Assembly (NCBI RefSeq): GCF_000150275.1
Contig: NW_002060946.1
Span: 2,561,454 to 2,625,453, forward strand
Reading direction: 5' to 3'
Source of the DNA: Trichoplax adhaerens
Taxonomy: Eukaryota > Placozoa > Uniplacotomia > Trichoplacea > Trichoplacidae
Length of the DNA stretch: 64,000 bases
Positions 55,801-64,000 of this stretch are shown here, one piece after another (the stretch's first letter is position 1; each line of letters starts with the position of its first letter). The translations under genes were made by a program, and so were the position numbers. The notes under the pieces are model-generated. The model had not been told where the DNA came from. It worked only from the letters and a program-made list of their open reading frames with translations, and did no database searches.

Positions 55801-55861
55801 TCACACTTAGTAAAAATGCAACACTTTGACAGGTGGAAATTAATTTTTGGCTTAATTTCAT
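46818..55861 (-). CDS. GABA-B-like class C GPCR, paralogue D (13 exons, 798 aa)
   Basis: Predicted cell-surface receptor. Exons: 55601-55861, 53544-53681, 52881-53057, 51075-51182, 50629-50694, 49815-50006, 49204-49455, 48909-48972, 48678-48764, 48148-48449, 47895-48008, 47606-47728, 46818-47330; phases agree throughout. Signal peptide (1 to about 29), Venus-flytrap domain (about 30-448), seven membrane segments (about 460-742) and a tail of about 55 residues rich in Ser, Asn and Lys. Landmarks: SGGF (51), GDGCSMST (Ser116), HPYGYD (337-342), IIDPL after segment 4, AYGTRNV, LND and ITGPL; the paired loop cysteines are in VVLCE and YYC. Compared with human GABBR1, the Ser246 and Tyr366 equivalents are kept (Ser116, Tyr271), but Ser269 is Ala139, His286 is Ala156 and Glu465 is Tyr336, and the SGGW tryptophan is Phe. 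Exon 9 is 87 nt instead of 78 in A, B and C, and adds three residues before the membrane domain. The stop lies inside a 135-bp tandem duplication. Confidence 0.93.
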
Positions 55862-56611
55862 TGCGAAATACGTATTTAGTCAGATATAGGAGAAAGAGAA
55901 TACATCAGAATAGAAATAAACTTGCGTTGTAAGTGTCTGTGGTTCCCCAAGACGCAGGCTGAGAGTGATTGTGATTAAAACCTGAATCAATCATTTATAC
56001 TGTATTTTCCTGCTCTAACAAAAGAATCTTATTTGGCCTGATTGACCTATATTGAATAATTCCCAACTAATAAATAGAAAATTTTATTTTACGTGTGTCA
56101 CACTTTGTTATTTTTAGGTCGATTTCATATTAAAGCAGAAAGATAAAAGAGATTTGTAATTGATGAATAAAACTCTTAAAATACCGCAACTTTATTGACC
56201 AATGATATTAAGTAGAGGGAATAATCGCGATTAAATATTATTCTGAGTATTGGTAATGGCCTACGAAAGAATGAATAACAGATGCAGGGATAATTTAAGT
56301 GTTATCTTAATTCATTTCTCACCTGCTCTAGTATTGTTTTTAAGCGAATCGGTTACATTTATTAAAATAGAATTTATCTAATAATGCTGAATTGTACTAC
56401 CATAACATTGAAAGTTTGGCAGCTATCAATTTGACAGTAGGAAGTTGGGTGGGAAATTAAATTGATAATGGCAATTTTAGAAGGAACAATTTTTATATAT
56501 CGACAGTAAGCGCTATGATTAATCTTAAAGAAATTGTTGTGTTGATTGTGGGCATGGTAAAGAGTTTGAATAATTGATACTTGATTTATTGGCATTCACT
56601 AGTTTTAGGGT

Positions 56612-56895
56612 TTGTAAATGTAACAAAATCAATTACTATAGTAATGATATGATTGTGCAATGAGGATGAGATTGTTGGATACTATGAAGAAGAACAGTTT
56701 CCTAAAAGTTAGCCGACCTATTCTAAATGATTCATCTGAAAGCTTAAGGAGTTGCAAATGTATCGTCATCAATTACTGTAATAAGGATAGGATTGTCAAA
56801 TGAAGATGAGAAAATAGGTTAGTGGATATCATAAAGAATAGTTTCTGAAAAGTTAGTCGACCTATCTTGAACGATTCATCCTCAAACTATATCTA
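56612..56895. repeat. Tandem duplication, about 142 bp x 2
   Basis: The blocks tcaattact.ta (56631 and 56771), atgaggatgag/atgaagatgag and gttag.cgacctat (56708 and 56852), followed by gattcatc, occur twice. Confidence 0.75.
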
Positions 56896-57818
56896 CTATC
56901 ATGTAGTATAGACTGAAACCACTATCTTGATTTACGTAAAACACGTTACATACAATTTCAAGCAAGGCATTCCTATTATGGTCTAGAGCTGTGATGACAG
57001 TTCATAATGCAAATAGATTCTAGATTCTAACTCGTAACAAGTTCATTAGCTTGCCAACAACTTTGACGATATTTTTAATTGATTAGATAAGCTTATTTTT
57101 GGTATATAAGCTCTATAAGCATGTTGTGTATTTGCTGTTTCGATTGTGTCAAATAGAGTTGGCTTTGTTGTTAGCTCAATCGGCGAGCAAATAGGAATGG
57201 CTGCTATGGTCAATGTCGCCAATGCTATACACTTGGTCAAGATTCAACATACCATTGCCAGATAGCATCTATCCTATTTGAAGAGCTCATCACTCATTAC
57301 AACATAGCAATACAAAATAGACTTGTAAAGTAGGTCAATTTTTTAATAAATGATACTAGACGATAAAATGATAATCATACTTGTAGGATGAAATGTAGTA
57401 GATTAATAATAATAATCTTTTCAAAATAATTCAGGTCATTGCAGTAGATACAATAAAGCTTACAGTTAAGATAGCATTCTACGCATTGAACTCTTTGATT
57501 GGACAAGAGCGTTTTTACTTCTTTACTGTTAGGCTAAAATGTACAGCCAATGATGTTTATAAGCAAATAAGATTGTACTTTTGAAATGTTCTTTTTCCAT
57601 CTATTTTAAGCTATCCATACGTATGAGTTGACGATGAATACTAAGATATTAATCGTACATTCCAATAAGTCATTCATAACGATGAATTATTATTGCTAAA
57701 TAGAATGTTATCCAATTTTATGATATAAAAAGTCTAACATTCTGTATTATTACCGATGCAAATTTCTGATAAGATCGACGTAGAATCATGTACAGAAGAG
57801 TGCATCGTTCAATTTCGA

Positions 57819-57832
57819 TTTTTTTTTTTTTT
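57819..57832. repeat. T14 homopolymer
   Basis: Fourteen consecutive T on the + strand (A14 on the - strand), about 235 bp downstream of the OST4 stop. It may be a poly(A)-related relic or a simple slippage tract. Confidence 0.8.
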
Positions 57833-58066
57833 CCTTTTCTATGCAACACAAACATTTAAACTAACGTTAACATATAACAATGTACTCGAAACACTACAGT
57901 ATCATAGCGACGATAGTAATGATAGTAGGGATTGATCATTTCTTTCCCCATGTTACAATTAAGTTACATTTACGTTCATCTTGATTAAACTGGGCATCAG
58001 TTGATTAGAATGTAATATGGAAATGGACTTTTTTGGAGAAACGTTAGGCCATTGCTTTTAACCTCA

Positions 58067-58183
58067 CTAGTGTTCTTTCCTTTTGGTGTTGGACACCGAG
58101 ATATAATGGTATAAAACGACTAGTAGAAACAAGGCAATGCCAAGCATATTGGCAAAAACAGCTAATTGGACGTCAGTAACCAT
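58067..58183 (-). CDS. OST4: OST4, oligosaccharyltransferase subunit (38 aa)
   Basis: OST4 is a tiny ER-membrane subunit of the oligosaccharyltransferase complex; it stabilises the catalytic STT3 subunit during N-glycosylation. The frame ATG (58183) to TAG (58067) encodes 38 residues in a single exon. The start [15 protein letters not shown] matches the family signature, followed by one hydrophobic helix (about residues 10-28, ending FLLVVLYHY) and a short polar basic end (SNTKRKEH). Length agrees with the family (36-38 residues). It is short enough to be missed by a length-filtered gene finder. It is divergent to PRPF18, with 1.5 kb of palindrome-rich DNA between the two starts. Identity is secure from the motif; no broken features are seen. 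Confidence 0.93.
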   Translation of the reverse strand: MVTDVQLAVFANMLGIALFLLVVLYHYISVSNTKRKEH

Positions 58184-58475
58184 CTTTTAGAATAATTTCC
58201 TTTCTGTTCGATTTCAGTAATGTTGATTAATGGCGAGTTGAAGAGATTTTCTTGCTCACACTGGCTGGCCAAAAGAGGGAGCAATGTCGAGGCTAGGCTG
58301 CGTTTTAAACGTGGCAGGAGCTGAAAGGGTTGACGAATCAGTGGGGTTTTGTGCTCGCCTTCTCCACTCTCCATAGTACAGTAGAGTAACGCGCTGACGG
58401 AGGCATGGGGCACGATAGTCGCAGTGTAGAGTACGGCATGTGCGCAGTGTTAACTGTATCCACATTACAGTACTG

Positions 58476-58522
58476 CCATACTACGTACAGTATAGTACTG
58501 TATAGTACAGTACGTAGTATGG
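58476..58522. repeat. Inverted repeat, 13-bp perfect arms
   Basis: The left arm ccatactacgtac (58476-58488) is the exact reverse complement of the right arm gtacgtagtatgg (58510-58522). The 21-base centre is itself made of agtactgta-type words, so the whole can fold into a long hairpin. Confidence 0.9.
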
Positions 58523-58735
58523 TATTGCTAGTGGTTTTGATACCGTACCAGAAAAGATTCTCCACTTCTACTGTTATTACTGCATGTTATCCGTGCCATG
58601 GTACCACCTACCACCACGATAGTCCATATGCAATACTTTACATTACTACATAAGTACAGTACATTGTACACTGCGCGATGAACTTGGGTGGCACGAAGGC
58701 AAATAAACTGTGTAGGCTAAATCAAGCCCAAAGTA

Positions 58736-58762
58736 GGCTACATCGTCTATGTAGATGTAGCC
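58736..58762. repeat. Inverted repeat, 9-bp stem
   Basis: ggctacatc (58736-58744) and gatgtagcc (58754-58762) are exact reverse complements with a 9-base loop. Confidence 0.85.
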
Positions 58763-58849
58763 CAATAACTCATATCGATTTAGAACGGGAGTGTTAACAA
58801 ATTGCAACTTTTAATTTTCGACGCCATCCTGCCATCGAAGTTAATCGCG

Positions 58850-59125
58850 TTGTACAGTACAATGTACTGTACACACTGTACACTGTACACTGTACAGTAT
58901 GACGGTAAGTAGTTCATTCTTTGCCGTCTTAGGGTCCGACCCGGACCAGACCAGACCAGACCAGACCAGACCATAAAGACCTCTACAGAAGTCTACAGTA
59001 CATGTACTGTACTGTACTGTACTGTACTGTAGAGTACAGTACAATATGTAGTACTGTACAATACACTCTACAAGTCTACAGTACATGTACAGTACAATGT
59101 ACAGTACTGTACTGTACATTGCGCA
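58850..59125. repeat. (TACTG)n / GTACAGTAC palindromic satellite
   Basis: Dense runs of gtactgtac and its complement gtacagtac, including a tactg pentamer repeat near 59007-59030 and a cactgta repeat near 58874-58898. The sequence is self-complementary over short distances, so multiple hairpins are possible. Confidence 0.9.
58944..58973. repeat. GACCA x 6 minisatellite
   Basis: Six perfect copies of the pentamer gacca. Confidence 0.95.
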
Positions 59126-59235
59126 GAGTACCTTATAGTGTCATTATTTCGCCATTTTCACCAGCAATTTGTAGGGTCCTGTAACAAAGAGTTAGCAAAA
59201 TTGATGTCACTACTAGACTTCTTAAATGGAGTAAA

Positions 59236-59376
59236 AACGCAACCCAAACCCGATCCAATTATTGATTTTCGAACCCGAAATGAGTGCAATCGCTATACAA
59301 ACAATGTATCAGCACAGAATTACTTAACCCGAGTCTCTTCCTCGAGTCGGGTTCAAGTTGGGTTTCGGGTTGACTT
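59236..59376. repeat. GGGTT/AACCC-rich inverted repeat
   Basis: The left part carries caacccaaacccgatcc and cgaacccgaaat. The right part carries gtcgggttcaagttgggttt followed by cgggttga, which is the complementary type. The arms pair imperfectly around a spacer of about 100 bases. The words resemble telomere-like or simple GGGTT repeats, but the array is too short and irregular to call it telomeric. Confidence 0.6.
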
Positions 59377-59726
59377 TTAAGGACACTGATCACTACCATC
59401 ATTGCCCGTTCAACCATGATGCCTACTGATTGCCTGCTTACGGTACTGTACTGTATGTTACTACTCACATCACTCAGTGCGTTATATCAAACGTGTTCTG
59501 CCAGACCGTCAGCAAGGCAACGGGCGATCGTACAGTACTACTAAGTGTACAGTACACTGTACTCTAGAGACCCTGACGTCTCTACTGTACTTTACAGTAC
59601 TCCAGAAAAAAAGTCACTGCACTGCGCATACTGTACTGGGCCACTTGCATCTTCGAACAACTTGCAAAATTGCAGCTGCCTTGATCGGATTCTACAGTAC
59701 TAGAATCATTGTAGAATTGCACTTCC

Positions 59727-62611
59727 ATGGACGCTCTAAAAGCCGAAATAGAACGAAAAAGGAAACAGTTATTGGAAAACTCTGCTGTCGTAAGTAAAGT
59801 AATCATGACGTGAAATAGCTAGACTTTAACTTGTACGCATCAATACGATGTGATCTAATGGTCACTACTGATTAAAACAAATCTCGGAGTAGCTGGATAA
59901 AAACTACAACCGTTCTACTTTATAATTGTTATTTATTATTATTATATCAGCAAAATGATTTGTTTGACAAGTACAGTTCACGCTAAGCTCTACAGTCAAT
60001 CCTACTGTACTTCCTGATACTATATAATTTGATGATGGTGGCATATTAACCAGTTACTGGACAATTACCACTATTCAACTGTAACTTGAATTTTGTAATG
60101 ATTAGAATGCTGCCAAGAAAAGATTTAGACGTGGTGACCTGGAAAATAGCACGGACCTTGCTCGAGAGGAAGTAACCCAGGTAGCTTGGATATCACAGTA
60201 GAGTAATGTAGATCATCTTGGTGTATATATATAATAGTGTATGAACGATATCTTGTAGCTGAATACAGAGAAAGATTATTAATTATACATGTAGTATACC
60301 AAATTTATTCTGAAGTAGTTATTCTGCTGTGGAAATGATGGTATCAGCGTAACGTTGTACTACCTGTAAGCATACTATATAGGCTTACTTGTTCTTTTCA
60401 ATATAGGATAACGAATTATCAAAAGATGAAGCGGAAAATAATTCGATAGAATTATCAGCCAACGATGATTACTCAAACGAGAGTCTGATCAAATCGAAAG
60501 TGGAAGTACGTCTGCTGTACTACTTGATCACTTATTGCTACCATAAATGTTGTATAGTAATTACATTTATGCTTTACTATTTCTGTTTAAATTGAATTCA
60601 ATTTATTTAGTACTATATTATTTCAACTAGCCGAAGAACTGTCAGTCGAAACAATTATTGTACTGTATATCTTTACATAGGTTATCAGAAGGCTTCGTGA
60701 ACGCGGTGAACCAATAAGATTATTCGGCGAAACCGACGCAGACGTCGTAGGAAGGCTTAGGTAAACTTTTAAAATGTATGACACATGTGTATAAACTTTT
60801 AAATATGGTATGATATGTACAATAGGTGTTGTGCTGTTACTGTATATTGTACGGTAATGTTATGGGTAAACCTGCGGTACAATGTTATTAACACTTAATA
60901 TCATTACAACAAAATAGGAGAATCGAGTTCATGGCTCCCGAAGTGAATAAGGTAAAGTGGTACCTTTCCTTTAGAAGTCTTCGATTACCTTACCGTACTA
61001 TCTTTTAATAAAGCAATACTGTTATTAAATGTTTTACTTCCCATGTTAAAGGGTCTTCGTAACGATTTCAAAGCTGCTATGGATAAAATTGACCAAGAGT
61101 ATCTCGATGAACTTATTAACCAACAAGTATGCACAGATGATGACATTAAAGTAAATGTTAGCGTGTTTTAAAGTAGTGGAGTGGAGTAATTTTATGTTCA
61201 TGTTTAATGTTTCAAAATGCAGCCCGATACAACCGATAAAAGTGAAGAGGTTAACGCTCGAGTTTTAAGTATGTCGCTAGAAGATTTTAAGGTAAAATTA
61301 GAGCAATTGCATAACGGCAACATGATAATATATAGTATAGGTTATATACTAATGATGACATTTTGCAGGACGTAGCTGACGATTTTAACTCTGGTAACAG
61401 TAAGAAGGACCAAGAAGTTATTTTATCTGTTATTAAAGTAAATTGACTATACTTTTCAATGTATTGTAAACTATAGCAACTCCGATATTTCATTGTTAAC
61501 TTTTTTCTGCTATTAGTTTATATTAGACTACTGGAATATGAAATTAAATCAAAGAACGGAAGCTGAAAAAAGAAGTACACAGGCAAGCTCATATAGCCAT
61601 ATTTCAAAGCTAATATCAATTTTAAGCATAGCATATAGCAGTTACTCTTTATCCTATCCGTCTTGAGAATATATCTCAACTGCTATTTCCTCAGGGTAAA
61701 CTACAAAGTGCTATACACAAGCAAACGAAAAGATATATGAAGCCGTTGTTAAAGAAATTGAAAAAGAACGTGAGTACTATAAATTTGATTCATTGCAGAT
61801 ATTTGTATAATAGTAGCTATTTTTCTTTACACAGTCGGTTCTCATTTTTATTTTAGAAAGTAGAAGAGAGTATGCTGAGGGCTTTGACTGAAATTGTTGT
61901 GAACATGCTAGATAGGGAATACGTGAAGGTATATAAACCATACCGGCTGTCTTTTAAACTGTTATAAAGTGATGAATTACCAAACCTAATGAGTATGGCG
62001 TACCGTACGTACACCGCATTAACGTAGATTATTATTTGAATGAATTTTAGTTTTGCTATCTATCCTAGTCAATTCCTCAGTTAAACCCTGAAAGGGTTTG
62101 TCTTCATCATATAATTGTCCTAACCGTAAATTTCATGATCGTAGGCCAACGATATTTATGTAAGGATGGCTATTGGTAATGCTGCATGGCCAATAGGTGT
62201 TACTATGGTCGGTATTCATGCTAGGACAGGCCGTGAAAAAATTTTTGCACAGCATGTAGCACGTATCCTTTTTGGTATATTTAGATTAATATTTACAAAT
62301 GTAAAATGATGTAAAGCTTGAAATGGTATAATTTGTTCTTAACGAAATTATATCAGATGTACTGAATGATGAAACACAGCGCAAATACATACAGGTAAAT
62401 TCTTTATTGTTATCACCAAGAATTGTCGCCTAAAAATTTTCACTCTTATTGATTGTAACTATACTTGTGATATATAGTTTGCAACTTATTAGTATTTTAC
62501 GCTAATTCTTGTTCAAATTTATAGGGCTTCAAGCGTCTAATGACTCGATGCCAAATGTACTTTCCTACGGACCCTTCAAAATCAGTAGAATACCAAGGTC
62601 ACAACGAATGA
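59727..62611 (+). CDS. PRPF18: PRPF18, pre-mRNA splicing factor 18 (14 exons, 347 aa)
   Basis: PRPF18 is a U5-associated factor needed for the second catalytic step of splicing, in the nucleus. Exons: 59727-59789, 60106-60180, 60407-60505, 60681-60760, 60918-60951, 61052-61150, 61223-61291, 61369-61437, 61517-61582, 61695-61769, 61857-61928, 62145-62262, 62357-62394, 62525-62611 (TGA). The start [17 protein letters not shown] fits the family. The SFM-type motif [17 protein letters not shown] is at about 80-96, followed by the linker [21 protein letters not shown]. The helical Prp18 domain ends with the conserved loop [19 protein letters not shown] (277-295) and [14 protein letters not shown]. 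The human loop has Pro where this has the second Ala of NAAW. The length is close to human (342 aa). The intron after 61582 begins GC, not GT (CAG|gcaagc); the phase and the conserved QGKL junction require it. The middle segment (47-79) is acidic and less conserved. Confidence 0.95.
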
Positions 62612-63304
62612 TGATATACAACCTTTCAACTTTGCGTTGATTTTTATTCATTAACTATTGCACTGATCACCTGTAAATTCTATTACTTGTTACTTATTCT
62701 TTTGATGTTCTTGTACTGTATATAGATACTTGGTTGTATCGGTTCGATAAATTCGTAGTATTATAGCTGATCAATTGGTGTACAGTATATTTTACGTATT
62801 ACGTTAGTACCAACAATTGCAGTTCACATTGCTATGGAAAAAAACATGCAATAGCAATAAATTCAGTGTCTTATGACGTCAACTGCTCTATCTCGTTTGT
62901 AAGCTTATCTATCATCTTGGCTTTTAAACATTGGAGGATACGGTAAATTACATTATTTTAGCCTCTATTCTAATATGACTAAGTATCCATAGTTTTACCA
63001 GCCATTCATGCATGAGTTTTGTTTTTTCCAAGGAAAGAGTATCTTGATCCAAATTATAAGTGTTATACAATTTCGAAGATTAATACACTGTACTATGTTA
63101 CACTGTAGAAGAATAAAATTACAGAAGTGCCTCAATAAAGTATAATCATGATCACGATAGAATGAATTCATATTATACACGACATATAAACTATGATGTT
63201 GTACACGTTTACTTGCTTTTGTTTGCATTCCGAGCATGCAATCATACAGTATATATTAAATGTAGTGTTGAAAAGATGCGAGGATTACGCAAAAGCATCA
63301 CGCA

Positions 63305-63319
63305 GGGGGGGGGGGGGGG
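63305..63319. repeat. G15 homopolymer
   Basis: Fifteen consecutive G in an AT-rich setting. It could form quadruplex-like structure or be a length-uncertain assembly tract. Confidence 0.85.
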
Positions 63320-63604
63320 TTCTGTATGGACAGTATATGGACGTGTATTAAATTAATCCCTTAATTAATTAAAGTAGTTCAAGACGGATTAATGACCCCA
63401 TTGCAGACTTACTGTAAGCTGATCCCTGGTAGGTGTACTATACTGTATGTCAAAAGCAGTCCAGGCCAGCACAGTATATGCAGAAGTCAGATCATTTTTA
63501 ATGCTGACACAGTACAGCAGAAGTCCGGATTCGCCGTCTGTACTGTACAGTAATTGTCTATTCCGTGGTAAACAGTAGGCACGCCAAATTGACGTCGCCA
63601 ACGT

Positions 63605-63635
63605 AGTACTGTACAATACGGTATTGTACAGTACT
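63605..63635. repeat. Near-perfect 31-bp palindrome
   Basis: The 15-base arms (63605-63619, agtactgtacaatac; 63621-63635, gtattgtacagtact) are exact reverse complements around a single central g. It belongs to the same GTACTGTAC word family seen at 58.4-59.6 kb. Confidence 0.95.
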
Positions 63636-64000
63636 GTATTGTAATAAAAAGATTAAAAGATCGTTATCAAACAGTTCTTCTTATCTAATAATAAAAGCAA
63701 AGTTTAGATTACACCTTTCCATGCAGCGAATGGATTGGCGCGGCTAAGCTAGTAAAATACAAATAGTACAGTATCTGCAATTTAGCTTCCTGTTCAAACG
63801 CCAGGTTACACTTTGGTTCTATTCTATTGGGCAAGTTGGAGAAAAAACTAACAGAATTGCTATTCATAATTAAATCAATCAATCAGGTACCGTAATCTGA
63901 TAAAATCGAATTAAAAGCTATTTTAATTTGGGGGGGAATCTATTATACTAGGCTGTTGTTGGCAATGTAAAATTTTTTCTTTTTTTTAATTTGTGCATGA

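Larger units (their letters stand above)
55862..58066. other. Intergenic gap between receptor D and OST4
   Basis: Upstream flank of receptor D and downstream flank of OST4. It contains a two-unit duplication at 56612-56895 and a T14 homopolymer at 57819-57832, and otherwise nothing I recognise. A hydrophobic-looking - strand frame at 57046-57240 lacks an ATG and is not called. Confidence 0.5.
58184..59726. other. GTAC-palindrome-rich spacer between OST4 and PRPF18
   Basis: The spacer between two divergent housekeeping genes should hold both promoters and 5' UTRs. It is unusually rich in GTACTGTAC/GTACAGTAC words, a GACCA minisatellite and a GGGTT-type inverted repeat, listed separately. Open frames across it on both strands are made of these repeats and are not genes. 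No TATA or initiator element was assigned with confidence. Confidence 0.6.
62612..64000. other. Downstream flank of PRPF18, no gene recognised
   Basis: Contains the PRPF18 3' flank, a G15 run, and a second cluster of GTAC palindromes. An aataaa-type signal occurs near 62855 but cannot be assigned with certainty. Short frames on both strands are not protein-like. Confidence 0.5.

Noticed and set aside
57046-57240. Minus-strand frame with a hydrophobic N-terminus, resembling a small secreted peptide
   Set aside because: The frame begins with TTG, an in-frame stop lies just upstream, and no internal ATG is present. No supporting splice structure was seen.
58256-59119. Several overlapping frames on both strands rich in Tyr, Ser, Thr and Val
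   Set aside because: They are translations of the GTACTGTAC satellite and GACCA repeat, which happens to lack stops.

Overview
The window looks like the nuclear genome of an early-branching animal. It is strongly AT-rich, its genes are split into many short exons with GT-AG introns and conserved phases, and it carries metazoan-type genes. An expanded family of class C (GABA-B-like) receptors in such a genome points to a placozoan such as Trichoplax or Hoilungia; that assignment is my inference from content and style, not a database match.

Layout, left to right. (1) 76-1576, + strand: the last eight exons of a GNL3L/nucleostemin-type nucleolar GTPase. The GTPase domain lies outside the window. 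(2) 3182-55861, - strand: a head-to-tail array of GABA-B-like receptors. Three are intact and could be modelled exon by exon: A (3182-19907, 14 exons, 758 aa), C (33747-40525, 13 exons, 784 aa) and D (46818-55861, 13 exons, 798 aa). Between A and C lies a relic, B (22467-24560), holding only four recognisable 3' exons, one of which opens with a stop codon. (3) 58067-58183, - strand: a single-exon 38-residue gene for the oligosaccharyltransferase subunit OST4. (4) 59727-62611, + strand: a complete 14-exon gene for the splicing factor PRPF18 (347 aa), including one GC-AG intron.

Each receptor has a signal peptide, a Venus-flytrap ligand domain, seven membrane segments and a short tail without an obvious coiled coil. 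Exon boundaries are nearly identical in all copies, so they arose by duplication. C and D are the closest pair. A and B share an extra intron inside the exon for the first two membrane segments. By hand alignment to human GABBR1, only part of the GABA contact set is kept (Ser246 and Tyr366 equivalents). The Ser269, His286 and Glu465 equivalents are replaced in all three intact genes, so the natural ligand may not be GABA.

The remaining sequence, about two thirds of the window, is introns and intergenic DNA. It holds many short tandem duplications (about 75-280 bp units, 2-4 copies), at least two dispersed repeat families (one resembling a solo LTR) and, around OST4/PRPF18 and at the right end, clusters of GTAC-rich palindromes. 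The housekeeping genes GNL3L, OST4 and PRPF18 flank the receptor array and have no evident functional link with it. I saw no tRNA, rRNA, CRISPR array or bacterial-type operon.
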